A DNA stretch of 64,000 nucleotides. Origin: Erwinia endophytica (GTDB taxonomy: Bacteria; Pseudomonadota; Gammaproteobacteria; Enterobacterales; Enterobacteriaceae). Position 1 is the stretch's first letter, and each line of letters begins with the position of its first letter. The notes under the pieces are model-generated. The model worked only from the letters and a program-made list of their open reading frames with translations, had not been told where the DNA came from and made no database searches. The translations under genes and the position numbers were made by a program. The stretch covers positions 114,758 through 178,757 of the forward strand of contig NZ_RQVV01000024.1 in assembly GCF_009295515.1 (NCBI RefSeq), in the 5' to 3' direction. Below, piece after piece: positions 46,588-55,103 of this stretch.

Positions 46588-47002
46588 GCATTTTATACAC
46601 AAAACAAACGGTTCCGCAATTGCGGTGCCGGGTTATTCCGGGCGTTGGCCGTTATTTGTTTCGGTATGAGCAGATGATAGACGGGCAGTGGGTTTCGTGT
46701 AACCACAGATTTGTCATGAAAACTGTGGGTAGGTTCAACCGCCTGGGCGCGCGCCAGCGGAAACAGGCCGGATTGCCTGATGCTCAGGAAGCAATCCGGA
46801 AGGACGGCGAGGGGGATTTATTGAAAATGAACTTATTGAGCCGTGGATCGCCAGGTACCGCGACCGACGCGGCGTTATTGTTGAGACGGTCGGGATTGAT
46901 ACAACAAACCAGCGCGTTATTTTCCGGCGCCCAAACTACGATCATGAGTGCGTATGTCCGCGGCGCGACTGGAAGAAAAAATTTAAGAGAGTGGAGGGCT
47001 GA
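46584..47002 (+). pseudogene. Phage protein with DUF4222-like end, apparent frameshift at a G5 run
   Basis: A GTG at 46584 overlaps the stop of the previous gene and opens the frame MSILYTKQTVPQLRCRVIPG and on to EAIRKDGEG at about 46815. Beyond a GGGGG run (46811-46815) another frame encodes IARYRDRRGVIVETVGIDTT, NQRVIFRRPNYDHECVCP and ends at 47002. That second part looks like the small DUF4222 family but has no normal start codon. One extra G joins both parts into one protein. The first frame otherwise runs to 47039 with unlikely composition. Confidence 0.6.
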
Positions 47003-47035
47003 CGCTCTCAATTGCAGCAAAGTAAAGGTGATTCA

Positions 47036-48106
47036 GTGAGCAGTAAATTACACGGATTGGTCTGGGAAGGCTGCGCGCACAGCGGAATGATCCTGTCGCG
47101 CGTCGCAGTCATGGCCCGCCTCGCCGATTACAGCAATGATGAAGGGTTGTCCTGGCCGTCAATTGAGACAATACAGCGGCAGATTGGCGCAAAGAGCAAA
47201 GCGACGGTATCTGCTGCAATAACTGAGTTGGAAGCCGCCGGCTGGCTGGTTAAAACAGGGCGCCGGGTCAATGGTCGCAGTTTGAGCAACCTCTATCATC
47301 TGAACATTGAAAAGCTGGAGGCGGCGGCGGCGGCGGCGGCGGCGGCGCGGCAGGCGGTAAAACAGAAAAAACGAAACACCCCCCCAAATATTGACCCCCT
47401 AATAAATAACCCATCAAATATTGACCCCCCAGCGGTTGAGGGGTCAACGGTTGAGGGATCAAATATTGAAAAAGAGAGCCCGGAGAGGGGGTCAATAGTT
47501 GGCCCCGATCCGTTATTAAATTCAAAACAAGATCCGTCAGATAAAAAGATCTCTTGTCAGGCTGGCTCGCCTGACGACCCAGCTCAGCGAGTTCTCGATT
47601 ATTTCAACAACGTGACGGGTTCCAGATATAGGGACGGCAAAACCACTATGGGTTATATCCGTGGGCGGCTGTCTGATCCGGAATTTGTCGCAGATGATTT
47701 GATCCTGGTGGTTGATTACCTGACGGCAAAATGGCTCAACGATCCACGGATGTGCGATTACTTGCGACCCAAAACGATTTTTAGTCCTGAGAATTTCCCG
47801 GATTATTTTGAGAGAGCGCGGCGCTGGAACACCAGCGGGCGCCCGGCGTGCGTCGATGGTCGGTGGTTAAAACCCGGCGAGTCGCCGACAGTACCGGTTG
47901 ACGCAGTTGAACGGGACGCGGCATTTACCCGACTGGTCGCCCAGGGTCATAAACCCGCTGGCCGCGTTGAAGAGTTGGCAAAAATTGCAGCAGGCAAGAT
48001 CGGCCTGGGACGGATGAACGAGAACACCGCCCGCGCATCCTGGAAATCAATTTGGGCTCAGGCGGTGGCCCAGGCGCACGAAGAACGGACGAGGATCCCA
48101 TCATGA
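47036..48106 (+). CDS. Phage replication initiator (O-like, helix-turn-helix)
   Basis: The 356-residue protein has an N-terminal winged helix (ILSRVAVMARLADYSNDEGLSWPSIETIQRQIGAKSKATV), a flexible middle with nine alanines and Pro/Asn/Ser-rich sequence, and a C-terminal domain common in phage replication proteins (RVLDYFNNVTGSRYRDGKTTMGYIRGRL; MCDYLRPKTIFSPENFPDYFERA). It should bind the iterons that lie inside its own gene and recruit host helicase. The GTG at 47036 has an AAAGGTG ribosome site five bases upstream. Confidence 0.85.
   Translation: MSSKLHGLVWEGCAHSGMILSRVAVMARLADYSNDEGLSWPSIETIQRQIGAKSKATVSAAITELEAAGWLVKTGRRVNGRSLSNLYHLNIEKLEAAAAAAAAARQAVKQKKRNTPPNIDPLINNPSNIDPPAVEGSTVEGSNIEKESPERGSIVGPDPLLNSKQDPSDKKISCQAGSPDDPAQRVLDYFNNVTGSRYRDGKTTMGYIRGRLSDPEFVADDLILVVDYLTAKWLNDPRMCDYLRPKTIFSPENFPDYFERARRWNTSGRPACVDGRWLKPGESPTVPVDAVERDAAFTRLVAQGHKPAGRVEELAKIAAGKIGLGRMNENTARASWKSIWAQAVAQAHEERTRIPS
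47384..47498 (+). other. Candidate replication origin with iterons
   Basis: Within the linker codons of the replication gene, CAAATATTGACCCCC occurs at 47385-47399 and, nearly unchanged, at 47415-47429. Inverted versions GGGGTCAA (47440-47447) and GGGGGTCAATAG (47487-47498) and a partial TCAAATATTGA (47459-47469) follow. Lambda's origin has iterons inside gene O in the same way. AT-rich DNA (AATAAATAAC) lies between the first two copies. Confidence 0.75.
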
Positions 48107-48399
48107 AAATTTTAGTCACAGATTTGATTACTCAGCACCTGGAACAACGTGAAATGAATGTGTTTGAACTGCACGCGGAGATCAATAAAACCCGCGCAAC
48201 ACACATCGGTTCGCTACGCAGCCGCCTGGATTACCTGCAGAGCAAAAACATACTGACGCGCCGCGCCGGCGAGGCAGGACCGGTCTACACGTTGAACAAA
48301 ACCCCGACATCCCTGGGCGGTAGCCCCCGAACCAGGGAGTTAGATTCATTGCTGGCCGCCGCCCGGCGTCGGTGCAATGCAGGGGAGGATGGCGTGTGA
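48103..48399 (+). CDS. Phage winged-helix-like protein, 98 aa
   Basis: The ATG at 48103 overlaps the replication gene stop (ATGA). The product (MKILVTDLITQHLEQREMNVFELHAEINKTRATHIGSLRSRLDYLQSKNILTRRAGEAGPVYTL) looks like a small winged helix with a wing before GPVYTL. The exact role is unknown. Its place behind the initiator suggests a helper in replication or its control. Confidence 0.72.
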   Translation: MKILVTDLITQHLEQREMNVFELHAEINKTRATHIGSLRSRLDYLQSKNILTRRAGEAGPVYTLNKTPTSLGGSPRTRELDSLLAAARRRCNAGEDGV

Positions 48400-48830
48400 C
48401 CAGTTGCTCCGTTGTTTTTCCTCCAGATGTACTGGATATAAACCCATATATTGAACAACTGAATGAACTAAAAAAACAGCCATCTCATTTTTTGAAAAAT
48501 GTAGGCGATCAGTGGTGTACACCGGAGCTGCTGTTTTGGGGCATCAATGCAATGTTTGGCCCTCTGGTGCTTGATTTGTTTGCTGACGACTGCAGCGCAA
48601 AATGTCCGGCGTGGTACACAGCAGAAGATAACGCGCTAACCCAGGACTGGTCAGCACGCCTGGCTGATCTTGGTGGTGCTGCGTTCGCCAATCCGCCCTA
48701 TAGCCGATCTCAATACCACGACAGGCAGGTTGCGCGCTGTGGTAACGCCGTTCCGCCCCCGTTTGCACGCGCGCTGGTGGAGGCCAACCTGCCCGAGTTA
48801 TGCACAGGTCATTCTCAGGAGGTTGCATGA
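48396..48830 (+). pseudogene. Fused remnant of two phage DNA methyltransferases (Dam N-part, Dcm C-end)
   Basis: The first 115 or so codons match phage N6-adenine methyltransferases (VGDQWCTPELLFWGINAMFG, LVLDLFADDCSAKC, AAFANPPYSRSQYHD with the NPPY catalytic motif). Right after YHDRQ the sequence becomes VARCGNAVPPPFARALVEANLP, the C-terminal end of a cytosine-5 methyltransferase. The joint is in frame, so one 144-residue protein could be made. It lacks the second half of Dam and nearly all of Dcm. Activity is doubtful. An internal deletion between neighbouring dam and dcm genes explains it. Confidence 0.82.
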
Positions 48831-49294
48831 CAGATGAAACTGACATTCCTGATAATAGCGAAAACGTTCTAAAATTTACTGGACGTTTCGACAGTAGTAG
48901 CGATATCAGGGAAATGCGTAATTTTGTTGCGGTGCCACCAGCTAAAAGCCGTGATCCCCGCTGCACCCATGCGCATTTGCTGGTGGATGATTATTTACGT
49001 CAACTGACATGCCGCCGCTGCGGTGCGGTTGTCGATGCATTCGACTGGATTAACTCCGTGTGCAAAGGTGAAACAACTGTTGATTTCGAGTTGCGCCAGC
49101 TACGCCAGGAGATAACCGATCACCGGCTCGGGCTGGAGAGGCTAAAACGTGAAGAGGTTAACTGTCGGGGCCGTATCAGAACGGCGCAATTTAAACTGAA
49201 TGACATCAAGATGGCTACAGAGTGCGCCACGAAAGAGCTGACTTTTTTAACAGACCGGCTGGAGCAGGTTAAAAATTTACGGGGTACCAGGTGA
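48827..49294 (+). CDS. Phage protein with zinc-ribbon and coiled coil, 155 aa
   Basis: The start overlaps the previous stop (ATGA). A CTHAH...LTCRRCG stretch (about residues 45-65) could bind zinc. The C-terminal half is a long charged helix (ELRQLRQEITDHRLGLERLKREEV...) that may form a coiled coil. I know no function for this family. It sits in the coupled early run between the methyltransferase remnant and a LexA-like gene. Confidence 0.72.
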   Translation: MTDETDIPDNSENVLKFTGRFDSSSDIREMRNFVAVPPAKSRDPRCTHAHLLVDDYLRQLTCRRCGAVVDAFDWINSVCKGETTVDFELRQLRQEITDHRLGLERLKREEVNCRGRIRTAQFKLNDIKMATECATKELTFLTDRLEQVKNLRGTR

Positions 49295-49644
49295 TGAATG
49301 CGTTTAATAAAAACCGGTTAACGCCTCGCCAGCAGGAGGTTTACAACAAACTGGTTGAGCTGGTGGATCGGAATGGCTATCCGCCAACATGCATGGAATT
49401 AGCCACAGCCATGGGGCTGGCGTCCGCGAATGCCGCTGCGGGGCATCTGGCGGCGTTTAAAAGGAAAGGACTGATAAAGATTTCGCGCGGCGCCGCGCGG
49501 GGAATATCGATCATAGGCCGCGATAGTCCAGCGGCTCAACGTGACGAGGCGCTGACCGTGATTAGTGATTTACTGTCTGATGCTGATGGCGCTGACGAGC
49601 GCGCGCGCCAGTTGCTGAGCAGGGTACGGGACGGGATTGCATGA
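49294..49644 (+). CDS. LexA-like DNA-binding domain protein
   Basis: The 116-residue product begins NRLTPRQQEVYNKLVELVDRNGYPPTCMELATAMGLASANAAAGHLAAFKRKGLI. This is the LexA N-terminal winged helix with its recognition helix (LexA has PPTRAEIAQRLGF at this place). The LexA peptidase domain is absent, replaced by a short acidic helix. It might compete with host LexA at SOS boxes or use its own sites. A GTG one codon upstream (49291) overlaps the previous stop and is an equally possible start. Confidence 0.85.
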   Translation: MNAFNKNRLTPRQQEVYNKLVELVDRNGYPPTCMELATAMGLASANAAAGHLAAFKRKGLIKISRGAARGISIIGRDSPAAQRDEALTVISDLLSDADGADERARQLLSRVRDGIA

Positions 49645-50663
49645 GAGCGCTGTTAACTCCAGATGTTGCCCCGCGCGCCGGGATCGTCGTGTTTAAACCT
49701 GGTCGTGATCTGTTGCCGATGTTTAGCAGTGGTCGCCGTGTGCTGATTAGCAGTGAACCGGAGTATTTGCGCGCGCTACCGACAGGGCTGATTTCTGATA
49801 CTGACCAGCCACTCGCTGATGATCCCGCGTTGATGCCGTTTTTTTCCTCTACAGAGGTGATAGCGGCCGCTGGCGGCCGGGATAACCTGGCCTGGTGGGT
49901 TCATGGGCTGAAAACGTGCCAGTGGAACGGGGCTGATAGTCACACCCACCAGCATACAGTACGGCTGGCTGGCGCTGGCGCAGTGTGTTTGTGTGAGTAT
50001 CACGACAACAAACTCAGAGAAATGACGCTGCCCCGCCTCGATGCGCTGGCGCTGGCCAACGCAGCGGCCTGGATAATTCACGCTGCCCGCATAGCGCTGA
50101 CATTGCCGGAGGGTCACCAGCTGACGTTACCAGAATTGTGCTGGTGGGCGACGTTGCGCGGTGTGATAGATGCTATGCCGGACGCGCCAGCCAGGCGCGT
50201 ACTAAAACTGCCCCCGGCGAAAATTGAAACCGGCGCGATGCAGGAGTCCGCGATCTGCCCCGAGCGGGCGGCAACTGAGATCATCCAGAAGGCCGCAGCG
50301 CGGGTACTGGCGTTGCGCATCGATCCTGAATCTCCTGAGTCCCTGATGCTTCGACCGAAGCGGCGGCGCTGGGTCTGTAAGAAGTGGACGCAATGGGTTA
50401 AATCTCAGCCGTGTATGTGTTGCGGCGGTCCCGCCGACGATCCTCATCACATTATTGGTTATGGCATGAGCGGGATGGGAACAAAAGCCCATGATATTTT
50501 TACTATCCCTCTCTGCCGGCGGGAACATGATGAACTGCACCGGGATCCGAGGGCATTTGAAGAGAAGCACGGTAGCCAGTTGGAATTGCTGTTTCGCCTT
50601 CTCGATCACGCCTTTGGTTGTGGGGTGATCACGATCGCAAAAATGCAGGAGTTAGCGGCGTGA
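49641..50663 (+). CDS. DUF968 protein with putative HNH/His-Me nuclease region
   Basis: The 340-residue protein belongs to the DUF968 group found before Q in lambdoid phages. The C-terminal third contains CMCCGGPADDPHHIIGYGMSGMGTKAHDIFTIPLCRREHDELH. This pattern of Cys pairs and His residues is like an HNH or Ref-type endonuclease that could process recombination intermediates. The N-terminal part is specific to the family. It overlaps its neighbours at both ends (ATGA and GTGA). Confidence 0.83.
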   Translation: MRALLTPDVAPRAGIVVFKPGRDLLPMFSSGRRVLISSEPEYLRALPTGLISDTDQPLADDPALMPFFSSTEVIAAAGGRDNLAWWVHGLKTCQWNGADSHTHQHTVRLAGAGAVCLCEYHDNKLREMTLPRLDALALANAAAWIIHAARIALTLPEGHQLTLPELCWWATLRGVIDAMPDAPARRVLKLPPAKIETGAMQESAICPERAATEIIQKAAARVLALRIDPESPESLMLRPKRRRWVCKKWTQWVKSQPCMCCGGPADDPHHIIGYGMSGMGTKAHDIFTIPLCRREHDELHRDPRAFEEKHGSQLELLFRLLDHAFGCGVITIAKMQELAA

Positions 50664-51442
50664 AACTGGAATCAGCGGTTAAATATTTCAATCCAAAAAG
50701 CCCCTGCGTTGATGCAGCGGTACCAACAACTGGCGACAGTCTGAGTGGCACTGATTTAATGGCGGCCATTGGGTTCTGTCAGTCTAAATCCCGTTTCGGG
50801 CTGGCTGCGTTTCTCGCTAAAGCAGGGATCAGCGACGATGATCGCAAGCGGGCAATCGGGTATCTGCTGAGTTACGCGCACCGGACGGCGCCGAAACTTG
50901 TAGTTAAAGCCGCGGGCGGCAAATTACATAAATGCCTCGCTGTACTGTCAACACTGGCATTTGAAGAGTACTCCCGATCTGCGGCCACGGTCAGCGAATG
51001 CCAGCATTGCTATGGTGTTGGTTTTGTTTCAGTGTGGCGCGATGTTGTGAAATACCCAGGCTACATTAACAAACAGACGGGGGAAATGGTGATAGAGCCG
51101 CGGACGGAGCACAGGTGTGTAAGAGAAAAATGCGCACACTGCGGCGGAAAAGGCCAAATAGTTGCCCGTTGCCGCTGCAACGGTACTGGCCGTGTGCGTG
51201 ACGTTGAAAAATCAGCGCTGCAGGGTGTACCGGTAGATCGAGAATGTGAACGTTGTAATGGTCGGGGGTTCAGGAGGATGCCGGGAACCAAGGCGTACAG
51301 GGCTATACATACACTGCTACCAGAGTTACAGGAACGCACCTGGAATAACAACTGGCGCCCATTTTTTGATCGGCTGGTGGAAAAATGCAGGGATGAGGAA
51401 ACCCGCGCTGATATTGCGTTCAGGAAAGCTAGCGGGGGTTAG
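50660..51442 (+). CDS. Q: Antitermination protein Q
   Basis: Q lets RNA polymerase read through the late terminator and so turns on lysis and head genes. The 260-residue protein matches the phage 82 type: KYFNPKSPCVDAAVPTTGDS, LMAAIGFCQSKSRFGLAAFLAKAG, then the zinc-binding repeats CQHCYGVGF, CAHCGGKG, CRCNGTG and CERCNGRG. The GTG at 50660 overlaps the preceding stop. Its late target should be the terminator at 54963. A damaged second copy of its 3' two-thirds lies at 35846-36417. Confidence 0.92.
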   Translation: MKLESAVKYFNPKSPCVDAAVPTTGDSLSGTDLMAAIGFCQSKSRFGLAAFLAKAGISDDDRKRAIGYLLSYAHRTAPKLVVKAAGGKLHKCLAVLSTLAFEEYSRSAATVSECQHCYGVGFVSVWRDVVKYPGYINKQTGEMVIEPRTEHRCVREKCAHCGGKGQIVARCRCNGTGRVRDVEKSALQGVPVDRECERCNGRGFRRMPGTKAYRAIHTLLPELQERTWNNNWRPFFDRLVEKCRDEETRADIAFRKASGG

Positions 51443-51514
51443 TAACCCTTTTTCTCGCGGACGAATAATATTAGTAGTAATATGCTACATGTTCACATAA
51501 CAGGAAGTTTTTAT

Positions 51515-52003
51515 ATGAAAAAGTATTTTATATTCATACTACTAGCCTTTTATGCAATAAGTAATGCAAGGGATAAACCGGGTAATCCAGTCTGTACGAC
51601 TAATGAAATTGTGGTCGGTGTGGCATCATACCTACAGGCATTAGGAATTGAAGAAAATCCTAGCTATGCAGCGTATTTTAAGCAAGTTGATCCTGACAAT
51701 AAGAAGTTAAAATTTTCTGTTGAATTATTAGCTTCTGAAAAAATGACCAATGATGATATATATAAAGAAATTGTTTCGTCTATGACTGATAAAGAATTTA
51801 AAGATGATATCAAGCCCGGAGGGACTATTTACAAGAGATACATGGATCATGTTATCTATAAGCAATATTATGAGTTAGCGAATCAGCAGGGCTTTAAGGC
51901 TATTTCAGAGCGTTTTATGATTAAGGATAAAAATCTCAAAGGGGATAGCATTTGGTCATGCTCTGATGTCGGTACGGTTTTTATTGTGTCTGATTCTTTT
52001 TAA
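51515..52003 (+). CDS. Secreted moron protein behind Q
   Basis: The 162-residue protein has a Sec signal peptide (MKKYFIFILLAFYAISNA) and a soluble, lysine-rich body with two cysteines (PVCTTNE and WSCSDVG) that may form a disulfide in the periplasm. It is a distant paralogue of the protein at 36499-36990, with shared DN-KLKFSVELLASEKMT and YKRYMDHVIYKQYYE regions. Its DNA is much more AT-rich than the phage backbone. The place between Q and the late genes is a classic site for cargo genes. Function unknown. Confidence 0.75.
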   Translation: MKKYFIFILLAFYAISNARDKPGNPVCTTNEIVVGVASYLQALGIEENPSYAAYFKQVDPDNKKLKFSVELLASEKMTNDDIYKEIVSSMTDKEFKDDIKPGGTIYKRYMDHVIYKQYYELANQQGFKAISERFMIKDKNLKGDSIWSCSDVGTVFIVSDSF

Positions 52004-52284
52004 ATCGTTAATAGCGGAGGTAATAAGCTGTATTAGCTCAGACTTGATCTGACGGTTTTCACTGGCAGTACACAATCAAATCTGACAGTCTGCTTTGAGC
52101 GAGCAACGGACGTTCAGTATTCATAACTATTTTAGTACCTGGATTTGACCCTATATATCCACACTCTTTTTGATAGTTCCGATTTTTCATATATTAGTGA
52201 GTACTCTTTCGGCACACTTGAGAGGCGTATTCCTGATCCAAATAGCGCCTCATTCACCGCAAAAAACTCTTTGTGCCCTTTTTC
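52004..52284. other. AT-rich spacer between the moron and rloC
   Basis: About 280 bases lie between two convergent genes. I see no gene and no clear terminator. The sequence composition differs from the phage backbone, so it may be a junction scar of the cargo insertion. Confidence 0.5.
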
Positions 52285-54681
52285 CTAAGCTGTCCTAGGT
52301 GGTTCACCAATGCTCTTCAATAGCGCATTGTATTGATGCGGATCTGCCGTATAAATCTTCTCCAACACGTAGTTTGCCACCTTGGAAATTTCTGGAATCT
52401 CCACAGGTTTAAATCCACGATCAGGAATCGATTCGAGATGTGAAAACTCGTTATTAAGTCTATTCACAAGAGCTATTGCAGTCGGATCTTCTTCGCCAAA
52501 GAATTTCTTGATCCGTTCAAAGGCATCGTTCTTGTCATCTTGGTGCGGGAACTTAAAGAATAAAAATGCCTCAAGGAACTTACGGAGGTTGTTACCAAAT
52601 CCATAAAATGGTTCATGAGATTCATTCGCTCCGCCTTGATTGCGGCACTTGTAAATCTGATGAAATAGGTAGTTAAATTCTGTGATGTAGTCTCGCAGAT
52701 AAGAGGGCATCAGGGATATCTGACTTGCGCCTCCGTTTCTCTCCACGATGAAATGTTGGCATCCGCCGTGATTCTTTTCATTAGGAAGTGATATTTTCTT
52801 TAGATACTTCAAGAAATCTAGGTTGTGGGTGGATATAAAAAGCTGCTTGTAGCGATAGCTGTTTGTTCCATCTGCATTCTTGATGGGTTTCGCAATCAGG
52901 CTTTCAATCAAGCTGAACATGAAGAAGATGTGATTCCCGTCTAGGCTGGAGATTGGGTCATCTATATAAATGATCATAGCCTTACCTTTGCTGTCTGGCT
53001 CTTCCAGCTTGGCTATGAAGTAGCAGAAAGCAATCAGACTGCATTCGCCTTCGCTCAAGTTATAGGCTGATTCACCATTTCTGGTGACTTCAAACTTAAC
53101 CGAAGTCTTCTCAACATTGTCTTTGGCTTCAAGTTTGATTCCATCGTGACCAAAGAAGTGACTGAGCAAGTCATTCACTCGCTTCGCGCCCTTGCTTTCA
53201 TCCATCTGTTGGCCTTGTAGACGGGTCACTTCGGCTTCTTGTTCGATAATATCGACTTCTGTCTCGGTAAATGCAGTGTTGGCATTGTCAGCATCTGTTT
53301 TGAGACTGGTAATACGGATCAACTCAGTATCGTAGGTAATGTCTCCGATAAAGGAAGCCACATCGGTGAGCCGAAGAGATTCGCGTGCAGTTTTTTTATC
53401 TTTTTCCAGTGAACTTGTACGGCTGTTGTTTCTAGCGATCAGCTCATTGATGTCGCCCACGCATTGCTGAATTGCAGTCGAATAGTGAATGTAAACAGGT
53501 ATGGCAACCTGCTGAAAAATGGTGTTCTTTCTCTTCTCCAATGCAGCCTTCAGAGCTTCGAGAGCCTGCATGTAGCCTTTCAGGTAATCATCAAGTGCTC
53601 TTTTTCTGGCTTCAAATGAGATTTTTTCTTCTGCATAGAACTTATCGGCAGTCAAAGTCAAGAAGTTAGGAATGGCTTGGATTTCGGTGGCGATGGAAGT
53701 CAGGCATGAATCGATACACGACTCCAGATCAGAGGATTCCTTACTGAAGTGAGAGTCTAATATCTGCCAGATATCATGAGGAAGATTCTGACGACAGAAG
53801 GCGCAAGTGTCCCGCTTATCTTTATGTAGCGGTATGCCTTGCTTCACCCACGTTTGAAGAGCCGCATCATTCAACAGTTCCTGAATTGCCGTAGTTGGCT
53901 TGATCAATCTTGAAAGGAGTTCTTCAGCCACCTTGTTTATTGCCTCAATGTTGAGGTTTATTGATACGGTCTCAGTGATATCAGGTAGGGCTTCTTGCTT
54001 CAAAAGGTTGACTTTGGATGCTTGTTCTTCGGTTGTCAGCGGTATGAAGCTAGGTTTTTTGACTGAGTCAATGTCTCTTTTGATGCTTTCTACGTTGTAG
54101 ACAGCAGGGCCGTAGATGCGGTTCTGCTTAATCTTTCTGTTGGCATGATAACGAAGTTTATCCTCTAGATCATTAAACGCAGTAGTATAATCGTGTTTCG
54201 TTCGATCCCGTTCTTTCTTTTTGGCTTCAAGTTCATGTCGGAGGCCCGCCTTCGATTCAATACTGCCTAGCTTAGTTTGGATTGCGATAATGGCATCTTC
54301 GATCTCTTTATTCTTTTCACCAACGATAGCAAACGTCTTGATCTCTCCGTCGGTTTGATTGACCAAAAAGCTTAGATTATCGCTCACAAAGTCCCGATTG
54401 TAGACACGAACATCGTAGCTATGACCGGCAAGGCCTGCCTGTGTAACATCACCTTTATCACCGCGAATAATGAAATTTGGGTCTATATAGTTGTGTGGAA
54501 TGCGCCCTGTTTCCAAAGCACGGAAAATCCGCGAGAGTGTAGTTTTACCAGAGTAGTTTCGTCCGTAGAGAATGTTGAGCCTCTTTAAATTCTGGACGGT
54601 GTTGCCTGCATCCTTAAGGCTCTTTCTCCAACTGAATCCTGTAAAACTGCCAAAACTATCAATGTCAACCTGACTGAACAT
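52285..54681 (-). CDS. rloC: RloC-like anticodon nuclease (AAA_13 ATPase with zinc hook)
   Basis: The 798-residue protein has the full architecture of RloC, a tRNA anticodon nuclease that excises the wobble nucleotide and is activated by DNA damage. An ABC-type ATPase head has Walker A ILYGRNYSGKTTLSRIF near residue 40. Long coiled coils flank a zinc hook Cys293-x-x-Cys296 (DTCAFCRQNL). The signature YNLSEGECSL, Walker B MIIYIDDPISSLD and FISTHN follow. The C-terminal nuclease part shows Arg700-x3-Glu704 (LRKFLEAF) and His748 (NEFSHLES), matching the Arg-Glu-His triad of PrrC and RloC. It points against the late operon and is AT-rich cargo, probably an antiphage suicide system. Confidence 0.85.
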   Translation of the reverse strand: MFSQVDIDSFGSFTGFSWRKSLKDAGNTVQNLKRLNILYGRNYSGKTTLSRIFRALETGRIPHNYIDPNFIIRGDKGDVTQAGLAGHSYDVRVYNRDFVSDNLSFLVNQTDGEIKTFAIVGEKNKEIEDAIIAIQTKLGSIESKAGLRHELEAKKKERDRTKHDYTTAFNDLEDKLRYHANRKIKQNRIYGPAVYNVESIKRDIDSVKKPSFIPLTTEEQASKVNLLKQEALPDITETVSINLNIEAINKVAEELLSRLIKPTTAIQELLNDAALQTWVKQGIPLHKDKRDTCAFCRQNLPHDIWQILDSHFSKESSDLESCIDSCLTSIATEIQAIPNFLTLTADKFYAEEKISFEARKRALDDYLKGYMQALEALKAALEKRKNTIFQQVAIPVYIHYSTAIQQCVGDINELIARNNSRTSSLEKDKKTARESLRLTDVASFIGDITYDTELIRITSLKTDADNANTAFTETEVDIIEQEAEVTRLQGQQMDESKGAKRVNDLLSHFFGHDGIKLEAKDNVEKTSVKFEVTRNGESAYNLSEGECSLIAFCYFIAKLEEPDSKGKAMIIYIDDPISSLDGNHIFFMFSLIESLIAKPIKNADGTNSYRYKQLFISTHNLDFLKYLKKISLPNEKNHGGCQHFIVERNGGASQISLMPSYLRDYITEFNYLFHQIYKCRNQGGANESHEPFYGFGNNLRKFLEAFLFFKFPHQDDKNDAFERIKKFFGEEDPTAIALVNRLNNEFSHLESIPDRGFKPVEIPEISKVANYVLEKIYTADPHQYNALLKSIGEPPRTA

Positions 54682-54962
54682 GAATACTCCTATAGCGCTG
54701 GCTATTGGTTGCCGATTTGTAAGTGAAACAGATTGTTTATCTAGTTTACTTTGAGGTTTAAGCCGGTATTGACATGATAATATCCTTATTTTTTCTTTAA
54801 AATCAGTATAATGATAATTATTTCGGTTATTCTGTCCAGTAGGAAGTTGCTATAAACTCAGTCCAGTTAACAAAAATCAAAAAAAAGTTGTTTTTTTCCG
54901 AAACTGGCATACCATGGCTAAATAGTGGGATTTTTATGAGTATATTCCACTAACGAAACATA

Positions 54963-54989
54963 AACCTCGCTACCTGGCGGGGTTTTTTT
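54963..54989 (+). terminator. Late terminator (tR'-like) acted on by Q
   Basis: An eight-pair stem AACCTCGC / GCGGGGTT with one G-T pair and a six-base loop leads into seven T. It lies about 115 bases before the first late gene and has no upstream rightward gene of its own, so it fits the terminator that follows the Q-dependent late promoter. The promoter should lie within 54780-54950, where the DNA is AT-rich. I cannot fix its boxes with confidence. Confidence 0.7.
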
Positions 54990-55103
54990 GTGACCTGAGA
55001 TAGACCTGCCCGGATGCTAAAGCGCCCCAAATTATGGATTGGGGTTACTTATACAAGCTGGCGGTGGAGGAGTGCTGCGGCCAACTATTGCGTTTACTGG
55101 CCT

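Noticed and set aside
47012..47035. TTG start for the replication initiator
   Set aside because: The GTG at 47036 has a good ribosome site, while the TTG has none.
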